Source of the DNA: Taxillus chinensis
Taxonomy: Eukaryota; Streptophyta; Magnoliopsida; Santalales; Loranthaceae
Length of the DNA stretch: 64,000 nucleotides
Assembly (NCBI GenBank): GCA_023512835.1
Contig: CM042091.1
Coordinates: forward strand, 17,625,506-17,689,505
Reading direction: 5' to 3'
The translations under genes and the position numbers were made by a program. The notes beneath the pieces were generated by a model. It ran no database searches, had not been told where the DNA came from, and saw nothing but the letters and a program-made list of their open reading frames with translations. Shown piece by piece: positions 41,500-54,149 of the stretch. Every line of letters begins with the position of its first letter. The first letter of the stretch is position 1.

Positions 41500-43161
41500 A
41501 CCTCAGGGAAGGTCCTCACATCCTCCTCACCTCAAGACTGATCGTCCTCGAACAGCTCAGGATGAAGAACCCGCATCTGGCTCTCTTTCTCCCAAGTCTG
41601 CTCCTCCATGCCTCAGTGTCGCCATAACACCCGGACTAGTGGGATCATCTTGCTCCGCAAGACCTACTCCCACTTGTCCAAAATTTGTGCCAGCATCTCA
41701 ACAACAGCACCATCATCAGCCAAGTTTATCTCATGATAGTCCAACACATGAGAAGGATCTGGGTGATACCGTCTCAACTGAGACACATGGAACACATCAT
41801 GTACTCACGCCAACTCTGCTGGCAAAGTTAATCGATAAGCCACTGCGCCTACGGTGGCAATAATCTCAAATGGCCCCATAAAACGAAGGGAGAGTTTGGA
41901 TCCATGCCCAAACCTCTGATGCCTTCGATGCGGCGAAACCTGCAAAAATACGCGATCACTCACCTCAAACTGCAAAGGTCGACACCTCTAATCTGCATAG
42001 GACTTCTACCTACTCTGCGCTGTCAACATACGTTGTCGAATTAGCTGCACAATCTCTGTGGTCTCTCGAACCATATCGGGGCCGAGAACCGCTGTCTCTC
42101 CCGTCTGTGCCCAACACAAAGGTGATCTACAAGGCCGCCTATATAGTGCCTCATACGGAGTCATCGCAATCGTGGCCTGATAACTATTGTTGTAAGAGAA
42201 CTCCATCAAAGGAAGGTGAATCTCCCAACAACCTCCAAAATCTAGGACACAGACACGTAACATATCCTCGAGCGTCTAAATTGTCCGCTCCGACTGACCA
42301 TCCATCTGCGGATGAAAAGCTGTACTTAGGTTTACCCTCGTACCTAAAGCTCGCTGCAATTGTCTCCAAAACTGAGGTGAATCTCGCATCCTGATCAGAT
42401 ACAATAGACAATGGGACTCCATGCAACCGCACAATCACATCAAGATTCATCTATCCCAAAGTCCTCACTGGTCTGTCTCTCGAATCAAGATAAAATGCGT
42501 TGATTTGGTTAATCGGTCCATAATAACCCATATAGTGTCGTGTCCCCTAGAACGAGGAAGTCCAGTAACAAAATCCATGGTTACGTGGTCCCATTTCCAT
42601 TATGACACTGGCAATGACTGCAACTCACCACCTGATCTCAAGTGCTCTGCCTTGACATGCTGACAGGTCAAACACCTCCTCACATAATCAGCAATGGCCT
42701 TCTTCAGGCCTGGCCACCAATACTGCCTCCTCACGGCATGGTACATCTTGGTCCCACCAGGATGTACAGCTAACCGTGACTGGTGAAATTCCCAAAGAAC
42801 CTCCTCCTGAAGAGAAATGGGAACTATCAGTTTACCCCTATACCGTAGTACATGCTTTGTATCATCAATCCAATCAGAAGATGCCTGCCCTGTCTGAATC
42901 CTGTCCCTGATGACCTCACAGTCAACGTCCCTCAGCTGATCCTCTATGATCCGGTGCTGCAACTCTGGGACTGCTACAACAACATTGAGCATCCCTCGCA
43001 CATCACTGGTCATCATCTGCAACCTCATCGTTGCCAACTGGTCCATCATTTCTCATTCCTTAATGGCACAATGGGCAACCACGGCCCTACTCTTCCTACT
43101 CAGAGCATCTGCCACCATATTAGCCTTTCCAGGGGTATACATTATGTCAAACGGAAACTAC
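41500..43161 (-). pseudogene. Ty3/gypsy integrase remnant
   Basis: The minus strand reads the end of RNase H (MYTPGKANMVADALS at about 43090-43140), the integrase zinc finger (HPGGTKMYHAVRRQYWWPGL, CLTCQHVKAEH), the core ([12 protein letters not shown] near 42560, VSDQDARF near 42390, DGQSER near 42290) and the C-terminal part (LMEFSYNNSYQATIAMTPYE, then RVFLQVSP). Several frameshifts and stops separate these. The sequence is of the Tekay/Del type. A solo LTR at 43162-44698 splits RNase H upstream. Confidence 0.88.
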
Positions 43162-44698
43162 TGATAACGCGCATTTATGCCATTATCCTATGCCATATTT
43201 AGGGTGTTTTAGAGTATATTCTGAGCCTATTTGCATGGTATTTTGCTTATATTTGCTCTAACCCCTAGGAAGACCTTATTTGGTGTATAGTTGTACTTTT
43301 TGAGTGGTTTTGGTAGGCTTTGGAGCAACTTTTTCCCACACACCTTGGCTAGATCACTCCATACACTCAAGAGGAAGCTATAGGAAGAAGATGGAAGCAA
43401 AATAAGAGCAAAATGAAGGTGCACGCGAAAAGGTGTTTCTTACGTGCAAGGAGTTTGATGCATGGATGCTTTCTACAAGTTCTACTGAAGCTTTGGAGCA
43501 AATTTGGGCTGATTTGGAGCTGCACGCGAAAAGGACCTTCTCACGTGCATTCTCGCGTGCAGGCAGTTTTGAGCTCCAAATGATGTGTTTTATTGTTTTC
43601 ATCATTTTCCTCTGAAGAACTGGGGTCAAATTTGGTGTAGTTTGAGTTTTATTGAGCCTAGAACGTCAAATTGTGTCACTAACCAAAACGACGTCATTTT
43701 GGCTGCGACCACATTTATAATTAGGGCATACCTTTTGTAACCCTAATTTGGCCCACTAAATCCTATAAATAGGGGGCTTGGGAGGCATTGTAGATCATCT
43801 TGAGTTAGAGAATCTGATCTAAGTTCTGAAAAAGAGCTATAGCCATTGCTAAAAGATCGGATTGTCCTTGGCGACATTGGAGTTGGAGAGGAGTGATTTT
43901 GGGCAGCAGACGCCGGAGTCTTTGGAGGCCGGAGTCCTGGTTCATCTTGGGTTCTTCCTTTATTGTCCTGGTACTGTAATCATGTTCTTTCTTGTAATTT
44001 CTATTGCTTTCGTTATGATTATGGGGTAAACCTTATGTCTAGGGGAGCAATGTAGCCCCCAAGGTCTTGTAATGTTCTGGTATTCTGCTTGCTATTATAT
44101 GAAATTCTAGGTTTTTAATTAGTTCATTTGGGTTTAATGCAAAGTCTGATGTATGCATGGTTAGGCTATTTCAGTCCTTGTCTAGGGTGGAATGTGATGA
44201 ACTAGATTTGACATTACATGATGGATCAAGTCTGTATTTGTCGAATTGGTTGTTTACCTTTGAGAACTTTTATTCTCACGGACCAAGTGGTTTAAAAGAC
44301 TTAAACTTCCCTTTTCATGGACCAAGTGTTAGGGCAGTGGGTGATGACCATTATAAACTTGAAATTAATCAAATGTTTTTAAGCAAGTACAATAACCAGA
44401 ATATTATCAGGCATTGGGTGGTGAAATTGTGACCCTAGATCCTTTAATTCATTGCTATCTTTGAATTGCATTACAATCTCAATAGTTTCTGCATTTTGCA
44501 TGTTTAAGACTCATACTTTAATTTAAAAACTCAAAAATCAATTGTCCAGACATAAATTCAACTTGTTAGCTTAGTGCTTGCTGCTTAACAGCATTAGCTA
44601 CTTCCATGTGGGTTCGACAACCAGAGTCTTAATACTCCATTTTATTACTTGACCAGTGCACTTGCTGCAAAACCTATAGACATAATTTAGCCGGATCA
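43162..44698 (+). mobile_element. Solo Athila-type LTR inserted in RNase H
   Basis: 1,537 bp. It begins TGATAACGCGCATTT and ends AGCCGGATCA, related to the Athila LTR at 29420 (shared GCTCTAACCCCTAGGAAG). Flanks are ACTAC (43157-43161) and ACTGC (44699-44703). The RNase H reading frame around it (EYLQQFPFDIMYTP) shows the original was ACTGC, so the left copy has one point change. TATAAATA is at 43764-43771. Confidence 0.9.
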
Positions 44699-45609
44699 AC
44701 TGCTGCAAGTACTCTACCCACCGCTTTTGCCTAAGGTTCAGGTCTCTCTGAGAAAAGATATACTATAAGCTCTTATGGTCCGTATATACCACAAATTTCT
44801 CCCCAAGGAGATAATGCTACCAGCTCTTTAGAGCAAAGATAGTTTGAGAAATGATGATGATACCTCTCACTACTGAAGGTCCTGGTCCTGCCTCGTCCAC
44901 TGGTGGAACCTCTGCCTCTCTGTTGGTAAGGGCAAAAGTCCTCCCTCGTGGCACACTGCCACTAGCCTGGCCTATTGGGGCCTTGCCCCGCTGATCAACA
45001 TGAACCTATGCCTCCCGCTGATGCTGCTGCACCACAGGTCGCGTCTGTGTGCTTTGTGTCGGCAGCACCGACCTCTGAGATGGAGCCCCACTCCTCTGTC
45101 CCTGCTCTCTTGGACGAGGGCCTACACTGCTGGTCGAGCTAAACGTAACACATTCCCTAGCTCCAACAAATGTCTGGTCAAACCACAGCTCTAACAAGTA
45201 CCTGACCTCCGACTGGCTGAACTCTCACGGGGTAGCACTGCCTGGTTGGAAACCCTCTGCACCTGCCTCCTCTCGGGATGAGCGGCACTGCTCTCCCTAC
45301 TCTGCCTCTTCTTGCTCGGACCTGTCGAACCTCCCGGTCTCTAGGCTTTCGCCTAATCTTGACCTCGCTCAATAATGAGTGCGTTGTCGACTGCCTCCCT
45401 GTAGCTAGTCAACTGCATCAGTTCCAGCTTGTTTTTCAAAGATGGCCTCAAGCCCTAAATAAAATCCTGCGTCTTACGGGTTTCCTTTTTTCAAGCCTCA
45501 AGAGCAAACCGCTTTAAATCTGTGAAGGCTTGCACATACTCACCCACAGTCTGGTTTCCTTTTCCAGCTGGTAACCTTTAAGTCTCTCCACATTGGTTTG
45601 AGGAATTGG
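44699..45609 (-). pseudogene. Ty3/gypsy RNase H piece and gag remnant, joined by deletion
   Basis: Minus strand 44840-44699 encodes RNase H (YLLGEKFVVYTDHKSL and RQKRWVEYL). Directly upstream, 45608-44845 is gag C-terminal sequence (QTNVERLKGYQLEKET, a Gln/Pro/Arg-rich linker, then GRTFALTNREAE). Protease and RT are missing, so a deletion has joined gag to RNase H. Confidence 0.75.
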
Positions 45610-47460
45610 TGTCACGCCCCCAAATTCCAGGGAACCTGGAACCAGGAACATGACTTGCCCTTGCCTGCACCCGAAAGGTCAAGGGGTTAGTGGCTAGCAC
45701 CAATAGAGACTACACCGCGGTGCTGTCTCAATCATGCAACCCTGTACAGTTATACATCAAGGGTAATCCTGTACTTTCATGTATATCATCATGCATACAA
45801 TAAGTCAAACAGTCATACAGATATCACACCACAAACAGTATACAAATATAACTGTCCAGGAACCCATGTTCGGGATACAATACAAAACAATACAGTACTG
45901 TATCATATATCAGAGTAGTGGGCACGTCCTCCTGGAAGAAAGTCCTCCACTAGTCTCGGGTCACACCTGAAAAAGGGAAATAACAAGTAGGAGTGAGCGA
46001 CAATCTCAGTAGGTGACCCTAATACTCCACATCATGCAAACATACAAGTCTATACTACAAGCTCTGTGTACTTGTGCACTGTGTAGTATGCACAATCATC
46101 AGGAATCAGCCTGCAAACAAACATCAGGACCTAGCCTGCCCACACAGGACAGCTTGTCCACGATCCTCCACGGGATCCCAGCTCATGGCACTCAACCCTA
46201 GCTCCACGAGCTCAACGGTTCAACACAATCATCAACGAGATCTCAGCTCAGGGCACTCAGCTCAAGCTTCATGAGCTCAATGGCTCACGAGCTCAATGAC
46301 TCAACACAGGCCTTAGCCTCAAGGTGAGAACCCAACAAGTCATAGAGCCCAAGCCCCAATTCCTCAAATCATCATACCAACACCAATATGGCATTAAGGT
46401 TCACCATACTCCCTTTATAACTGAAGTCAGTCTTCACAAATCGATCATCATTCCTTGACCAAGGAAGGAGATACCCATAGAAGTTATTTTCTTGAAATAA
46501 AAAGTCCCGGCATTGGGTCTCCATATCATAACTAAGATAATCTGATTTTTGGGGATTTTTCTGAGATGTCTAATCTCACTTTCCAAAAATTCACTTTTAC
46601 GAAAAACTGGATTTTTCCGAGATTTTACACTCAATCCCAATGTTCACATTTTGAAAGAGTGGGAATTTAATTTTCTAGTATTTTTCTTTGAATCCGAAAG
46701 GGTGGTATTTCCCTATTTACATTATAACTTAAGTATAGTACTTTAAAGGTTACAATGTAAATAGTCCAGTCCAGTGCAATGCAGTTGCATTGCTGCAGAA
46801 CACTGCTGCGGATTGAAGCTACGGATCACTGCTATGGATTGATTCTGCGGAAACAATGTTGTGGAATGAAGCTACGGAGCAATGCTGCGGAATAACTATT
46901 GCGGAACAATTGCTGCGGAATGAAGCTACTAACTAATCCGAACTAACTGATCCGAACTAACTTCCCACTGATTCGGACTAACTAATTTGGACTAACTGAT
47001 CCGGACTAAGCTACGAACTATGAAGTGCTGATCGCATTTGTTGATCATAAGTCGCTTAACTACTTAAGTGCTGATCTGTGAAGCTTACTGATCGCGAACT
47101 TCGACCCTAAAGTTCGCCCAGGGCACTGTTCATTGTTGTTTTTGCCTGTTCTTTTTCTGTAATCAACCCAACGACCCCCAAGTACTCACAAACACATGTT
47201 TTACTTAACAGACTACAAAATTACATACCCAAACTGATATAAATCAGTTCTTAACCACAGATCTTATGCTAAACCATTAGATCTAACCCAAAATTGAGTT
47301 TCCCCCAAAACCTAGGGTTCATACTCAAGGTCATAAATCATGATAAATTCGTGCATATTCAAAAACAGGATCGAGATAAGAGGTTTAAGGACACCTACCT
47401 TGAAAGATTATTTGCAATCCACGAACTCCAATCACCCCAAATCACCAAGGGAAGCTCTTC

Positions 47461-47514
<54 letters not shown>

Positions 47515-47873
47515 CATGCACGCACTAAGCAATTAAAGGGATAAGGCAGTTTCTTAATTATTTATATACTGCTGCCAATAATTGGCCTCCTAGCAATAAT
47601 TGACCTCCCGAGGTCACGAACTCCAAATTGAGCCCAATTACTGTCAAAATACTCAAAATGACAGGCACAATGCTATTCAGATATTATCACGCTCAAATGC
47701 AAAGTCAACCAATAAATCCCAAAAAAGTCAACAATCAGGCCACTCGGGGGTCCGCCCCGAAATCGGGCCAAGTACTATCAAAATGCTCATGTCGACGGCT
47801 ACACTAACGTCTAGATAGATGCATTCTCATAGAATGACTATCTCTCAATACTACTCAAATACGAGTCTTTACA
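45610..47873 (-). mobile_element. Complete solo LTR with perfect target duplication (family L)
   Basis: 2,264 bp, read on the minus strand from TGTAAAGACTCG to GGGGGCGTGACA. The 5-bp duplication ATTGG is at 45605-45609 and 47874-47878. The minus-strand TATA is near 47560-47570, a GA run is at 47463-47511, and U5 is unusually long (about 1.8 kb). It has no internal genes. Confidence 0.88.
47463..47511 (+). repeat. (CT)n microsatellite in the LTR leader
   Basis: An uninterrupted CT run of about 24 units, at the same place as a shorter run in the copy at 40820-40833. Confidence 0.95.
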
Positions 47874-48630
47874 ATTGGGGCTTGGGCTCTATGACTTGTT
47901 GGGTTCTCACTGTGAGGCTAAGGCATATGTTGAGTCATTGAGCTCGTGAGCCGTTGAGCTCATGGAGCTTGGGCTGAGTGCCCCGAGCTGAGATCCCATT
48001 AAGGATTGTGTTGAACTGTTGAGCTCGTGGAGCTAGGGCTGAGTGCCCTGAGCTGGGATCCCGTGGAGGATCGTGGACAAGCTGTCCTGTGTGGGCAGGT
48101 TGGGTCCTGATGTTTGTTTGCAGGCTGAGTCCTGATTATTGTGCACACTACACAGTGCACAAGTACACAGAGCTTGTAGTATAGACTTGTATGTTTGCAT
48201 GATGTGGAGTATTAGGGTTACCTACTGAGCTTGTCGCTTACTCCTACTTGTTATTTCTCTTTTTCAGGTGTGACCCGAGACTAGTGGAGGACTTTCTTCC
48301 AGGTGGACATGCCCACTACTCTGATGTATGATACAGTATTGTATTCTGTATTGTTTTGTGTGATATCCCGGACATGGGTCCGTGGATAGTTATATTTGCA
48401 TACTGTTTGTGATGTAATGTATGTATGATTGTTTGACTTATTGTATGCATGATGACATATGGGAAAGTACAGGATTACCTTGATGTATAATTGTACAGGG
48501 TTGCATGATTGAGACAGCACCGCGGTGTAGTCTCTATTGGTGCTAGTCACCAACCCCTTGACCTTTCGGGTGCGGGCAAGGGGAAGTCATGTTCCTGGTT
48601 CTGGATTCCCTGGAATTTGGGGGCGTGATA
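47874..48630 (+). repeat. Inverted copy of the LTR U5 region (family L)
   Basis: It is the reverse complement of 45610-46358 with scattered substitutions. It ends GGGGGCGTGATA at 48630, where the intact family end is GTGACA. With the solo LTR it forms a large inverted repeat. Confidence 0.88.
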
Positions 48631-48918
48631 ACTGAGGTCCCATATAGGGCTGACTTGGAGCCGAGGTCTCCTATATGGTTGGTTGACAGCGGAAGGTCCC
48701 ACAGGTGGTTGTTTTTTTGCTATGTTTCCACTATGGCAAGTAGGCTGTAAGAGCCTTGCCCTGTGCTGATCATCTGAGTTGTATAGTCTGTGTGACTTGA
48801 TTGTGTGGACCTTTTGTGTTTATGCTTTCATTTTCATAAGACACTCTATACATTATTATGTTGTTAAACATTCATTGGCACATGTATGCTTGGGTAGTGT
48901 GTTGTAGGTCACCTATAG
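48631..48918 (+). repeat. LTR-derived fragment, similar to 54425-54780
   Basis: It shares the GGTCCCATATAGGGCTG and GTCACCTA stretches with the later copy in the same orientation. Confidence 0.7.
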
Positions 48919-48924
48919 TGTAGA

Positions 48925-49836
48925 TGTCACGCCCCAGATTTCCCAACACCAAGAAACCGGTTAGTGATGCCCCATGCCTCGCACCCAAGAGGACAAAGGG
49001 TTGGTGAATGGTCACCTAATAGGGCTCCCTTTAGGGTGCTGCCCCAAACCTTGCTATAATCTCACCTATGACATGCACAACCATACAAGGGAATACTCCA
49101 TATAATAAAACTATATCACATGTTACACAGGGTCACCAGCCCTAAAACACACTGTTTCAAATAAATACATGAGTTTTAAGTTTAACAATTTGAATGTCAC
49201 AAACAAAGTTGTAAATCAAACACACATGCTTCCATGAAAATGTAATCTCCCCCTAACGCCTGCTAGGTCCTGCAGAGAAAAACATCAAAGGTGGGTGAGC
49301 AAACCATAGCGCAATAGGGGTTATGCCTCCCTAAACCAACCTAACATCTCCTCAATAAAATGCTCAGTACAAATATGTGCAGTGTAGTGAAAAAGAAATA
49401 ATAATAGATAACACACAAAGATTTAGAGATGGTTCCCTCAATGGAACCTAAACATCTCATGTCCACTCCAGGACTATCCCCTCATTAGGACCTCAATATC
49501 TCATGTCTATCTCATCGACTGTCCCCTCATTGGGACCTCAATATCTCCTGTCCATCTCATGGATTGTCCCCTCATTGGGACATCAATATCTCATAACCAA
49601 GCACAAAAGAAAAACATACAAATATCTCATGGAACATCTCTATTAAGGAACAATCTCTCAACAACCATCATATTGAACAGTTACAACCATTAAAACGGAT
49701 TCCAGGAGATAGAACCACCTACTTCAAATCCAAATGCATTAGGATTTCGATTGGAAGGATCTTCCTTACTTCTTACTCCACTCCGATAGGCACCTCCTTC
49801 TTCCAAGAATGCAGTGGCAACGAACGCACCAACAAT

Positions 49837-49898
<62 letters not shown>

Positions 49899-50496
49899 GC
49901 GGCGGCGTTAGAAAAACCCCACCTTAAAATCGCAGAACAGAAAATAATATCAAAAACAGGCGGGATCGACCACATCGACCGCCCTTTTATCGCGTCGACC
50001 AAACCCCACATCGACCAAACTTCACATCGCACAAGGTCGATCTACAGCTGGGTCGACCATGTCAACCACATATCGACCCCAGGTCGAGTATTTCTCGCGT
50101 CGACTAACACACATGGAAAAGCTCTCGGGAAATTGCTTTTGGTCAACCTCGGCCATGTCGACCACGCATCGACCCACATCGAAAATCATCTCACATCGAC
50201 CAAGCTCTCTGGAAACTCCTTTTGTTCAGCATCAACCAGCCTACACCCGAAAAATCAACTTAGTTTTCTCCAAAATAATCTGGCTTCCGGGACACTGCCC
50301 CCTTAACCCCTGCTCGATGACCGGTCAGCGAGACCCCTGCCGAGGCGTTGCGCCCTCAGACTCCCGCTAACCTTCTAGTTAAGAGTCCTTGCCCAAACGC
50401 ACGAATGACTAACTCCTCCAATCCCCAAGCATGGTTTGTTACAACAAAGCACCTCACAACCACAAATTTCTCAATACTAGGACATGGGTCCTCACA
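48925..50496 (-). mobile_element. Solo LTR with GTAGA target duplication
   Basis: 1,572 bp, TGTCACGCCCC...GGTCCTCACA on the plus strand. Duplications GTAGA at 48920-48924 and 50497-50501 are perfect. On the minus strand it starts TGTGAGGACC and ends GGGGCGTGACA, like family L. It holds a (CT)n run (49839-49895) and a TCGACC-rich array (49965-50200). Confidence 0.92.
49839..49895 (+). repeat. (CT)n microsatellite in solo LTR
   Basis: A CT run of about 28 units, homologous to the shorter run at 62310-62330. Confidence 0.95.
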
Positions 50497-51639
50497 GTAG
50501 AGACCTGTGTTTGGATTGATTTATGACATAGTCTTTATTTGGTGATGAAGATGTCATTTCGTTATCATGCTCGGCGATACGAGCATTTTGGCTGTAGTTG
50601 GGTCCAATTTGGAGTTCGGGACCTCACAAGGCTAGTTGTATAATTTTGAGTGTTTATTAATTAAAGAATTAGCAGGAAATATAAATAGAAGATAAAGAGA
50701 GAGAGAGAGACTCCCAATGAACGTCATTTGCGTTTCATGTTGGAGTGAAAGAGAAAGCGTAGACAAAGCTTGGAAGAGGAGTTTGCCGAATTGGAGCTTG
50801 GAGCTTGGATTTTAAGGTTGATTCATCTGTGAATCTTTACCAAGTAGGTGTTCCTAATCTCTTGTCTTGATTTTGTCCTTGAATATGTGTGATTTGAGCA
50901 TAATCTGTAAGTTTTAGCACGAACTTTAAGTTTTTGGGGGAACCCAAATTTGGATTAGATCTGGCGATTTAAGTATGTAAAAATATGGTTAAGATCTAAT
51001 ACATAGTTGTAAATATGTATTTCTATGATATGGGGGTTTTATAAACTAGGTATTTCATGAGGGTTGAGTAATCAACCCTAGAACCTGTACCTAGATCTAG
51101 AATGGTAATATATATCTGTGGTTACTGTGCGGTTTAGAGGTGTTTAGGATGCGTTATGTGATGTAAATTGTAGTTTGTTGAGTAAAAAGCGAGTTTGGGA
51201 GTGTCTGGGGGTCGCTAGGCCGATTACAGATGAAGAACAAGCTAAAACGATGATGAACAGTACCCATAGCGTGTTGAGGTTCGAAGGGTCGAAGGTCAAA
51301 GTGTCGGCAAGTTCGAAGGTCGAAGGGTTGAAAGACGAAGGTCAGAGCTTCGAGTCTTCGGGTCCGCAGCTCCACAGTTCCACAGTGCAATTCCAGTTTC
51401 AAAGGACTATTTATATTGTTTACCTTTATGCCTCTCCACATTTAAATAATTTACTTAAGTAACAATGTAAATTAAGAAATACCCTTCTTTTGGATTCAAA
51501 GAAAAATACAAAAAAAAATAAATTCTCACTCCTTCAAAATGTGAAAGATGAAATGTAAAGACACACCTTTGTGAGATTGAAAGTTAGACCCCGAATAGAG
51601 TTTAGAATATCTATTTGGCAACGTAACCTTAACATTAGC

Positions 51640-52000
51640 ATTTTGAGTTCTTATTATTATTAATATAGTGATTTTAATATTTTGAGTTTATTATTAAACA
51701 TTATTATTTTAATATGTTCGGTTATTATAATGAAAATATTATTAATATGATTATTTAAGTATTTGAGTTATTATTATAATAATTAAGGTTATGACTTATT
51801 ATTATTGATGCGACTATTGGATTTATTAGTATTATATGTTATTATTATAAATAAAAGTAATTTGATATTTTAAGTTTATCATAATTATTAATATTATTAT
51901 GCTATTATAATTACTAATATAGTTATTATTATTATATTTTGAGTTTATTATCATATATTATTATTATTATTATTATTAAATCTAATAATAAAATGATAGT
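51640..52000. repeat. (TTA)-rich AT block
   Basis: Long ATTATTATT stretches with almost no G or C. No coding content. Confidence 0.7.
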
Positions 52001-52215
52001 ATAAAAGGAGGAATCTAGGGTAAGAAGCCTACGTTCCATTTGTTGTTTGTTGTGCGCAGAGCTTGGTGTGAGAGGAACACAGGGCCTGAAGCAATCGCGT
52101 TCAACCGATTCCTCGAAATTAGATCCAGGTAGGTGGTTCTCGATCTTATATTATCTTATTAGATAAAACATATTGATTGAGGATTAGGTTAAATATATTT
52201 ACGAACATATTCTTC

Positions 52216-52247
<32 letters not shown>

Positions 52248-53070
52248 CCGAATTATTGGATTTTCCTGTTATTATCCGATTATTATGTTGTTCTTGGGCA
52301 TACCGCGATGCATGTTGGATTAATGGTGTATGACAATGGAGTTGATGTCAACTGGTGTGAGGGGTTCAAGTACCGTTGAACCGTGCTGGTCGTCGGCGAC
52401 CACAAAATATGTGATCGTGGCCTTACGACTTCATCGTAATATAAAAGATAAAAAAAGGGAGGAGTACTTGTGGCCGCGTATCTGCAACTAGAAAAAAAAA
52501 CGAGCCTACAAAAAAAAGGGAGAAGTACTTGGGTGGTCACAGCTACATAATTAATCGATGGTATAATCAGTGTTCAGTCACCCGTTTGTATAACATATAT
52601 TATTGGTCCACTTTTCCCCATGTTATATATATATCTCGGTTAACCCACCTATTTGTGTCAATCATTAGTTCCCGCACACATAAATTATTGTCTTCTTTTC
52701 TTTTGCATATTTAAAATCCTACACTAGCCTTTGTACGATTTATTTAGGTTCTATCTTTAATGTTTTTTTGTTTCTTTTTTTTTTTTAAAAGAGATTCCCT
52801 CATCGCCCGGGGTGTCGATGCATTGTTTCTTTTGTCCTCCTTCCTTTTGTCTGTTTTGGTTTAGGATTCGGGTAGTTATTTAAGAGTTTAATAATAATTT
52901 TTTTTATAAATTACTAGCAATATAAATTTTGTTTGAGCTTTATAGTTAATTTAATACTATAAATATTATTTGGACTTGGTTTGGTTAGTTTTGATTAAAT
53001 AAATATTGTTTGGACTTGAGATTGTAGTTTAATATAAATGTTGTTGGGCTTAATATTATAGTGTAAATAA

Positions 53071-53223
53071 TATAAATTCTATTTGTAGCATGATATTAAT
53101 ATCTCATTTTAAATATTATTTGTAGCATGATATTATTAATTTGTCATGAGAAATATTATTTGTAGCATGATATTATTAATTTGTCATTAGAAATATTATT
53201 TGTGGCTTGACATTATCAATTTG

Positions 53224-53230
<7 letters not shown>
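53071..53230 (+). repeat. Tandem repeat, 40-bp unit, four copies
   Basis: Copies at 53071, 53111, 53151 and 53191 share AAATATTATTTGTAGCATGA and a TATTATTAATTTGTCAT stretch. The middle two differ at only one or two sites. Confidence 0.88.

Positions 53231-53262
<32 letters not shown>
53225..53262 (+). repeat. (AT)n microsatellite
   Basis: An alternating AT run that follows the 40-bp repeats. Confidence 0.9.
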
Positions 53263-53264
<2 letters not shown>

Positions 53265-54149
53265 TTTGTGGTACGTTATTACTAGTTTGATGATTTAAAT
53301 GTTTGTTAAGTTGTTATATTGAATACTAATTATTGGAAAATTTTATTTATTGATTTTGTGTGTGGAATTGGTGGTGGAGTTGGTTGGGTTAACTGCGGGT
53401 CCCACATAGGGCAGACAAGAGGCCGCAGGTCCCCTATGTGGCTGGTTAACCCAGGTCCCATATGTGGCAGGTTGTCGTTAGGGACACCGCAGGTCTCACA
53501 TATGGCTATCTGGTAGTGACTGGGATTCTTGGAGTTGGTAGCGGGGATCCTATGGATGGTTGGATTGCCGGTGCGAACCTTTGATGGATGAAATGTAATG
53601 GGTGTGATGTTATATTTGTGATTGAATGTGAGCTTATTGTGATAGAATAGGACACTGCACTAGCACAAACATACACTGATCATGTAGATTTAGGATTTCA
53701 TGTTATAGAATGGTGAGGAGATGGAGATCACCTACTGGGCACTTGTGTTCACCCCTACTTTGTTGACATGTTTCAGGTATCGACTCATTTGCTAAAGGCT
53801 GGTCCGAAGTTGATTGCTATTCATTTCACATTTTGTATAACTTGGTTTATAGATTTTGTATAACATAATTGGTTTTATTATTTGAACATCTGGACGAGGG
53901 TATGTGAAAGTTGTATTAGATTTTTAGCATAATTATATCATTAATAAATTATTATTATTTTTCTTTAGCTTCATAGCATGTTGAAATGTACATGAATACC
54001 CTTGTTGTATGAATATATAGGTATATTTCGGATAGCACCCATTGTGTAGTCCGTATTGGTGCTAGTCACCAATCCCTTGATCCTTCGGGTGCGGGTATGA
54101 GGAAGTCACATTCTTGGTTCCGAGTTTCTTGGAATTCGGGGGCGTGACA

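Larger units (their letters stand above)
48919..54149 (+). repeat. Family L LTR on the plus strand, split by a solo LTR
   Basis: It starts TGTAGAGACCTGTGTTTGG (once the insert at 48925-50501 is read through) and ends GGGGGCGTGACA at 54149. It matches the minus-strand LTR at 47873-45610 in several blocks: 50502-50640, 50700-51480, 51465-51560 and 54010-54149. Extra AT-rich sequence (51560-53380) lies between. No matching target duplication was found. Confidence 0.65.

Noticed and set aside
40163..47873. Reading TGTAAATAG...CTTTACA (40163-41215 and 46756-47873) as a pair of complete LTRs
   Set aside because: The sequence left of 46756 continues in the same family elsewhere (51400-51560), so 46756 is not an LTR edge. 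The ATTGG duplication places the real edges at 45610 and 47873.
53071..53230. CRISPR-like array of regular 40-bp units
   Set aside because: The units are head to tail with no spacers, in plant retrotransposon sequence.
48919..54149. Target-site duplication of the plus-strand family L LTR
   Set aside because: TATAG before the start and TGAAA after the end do not match, so it is not a simple insertion.
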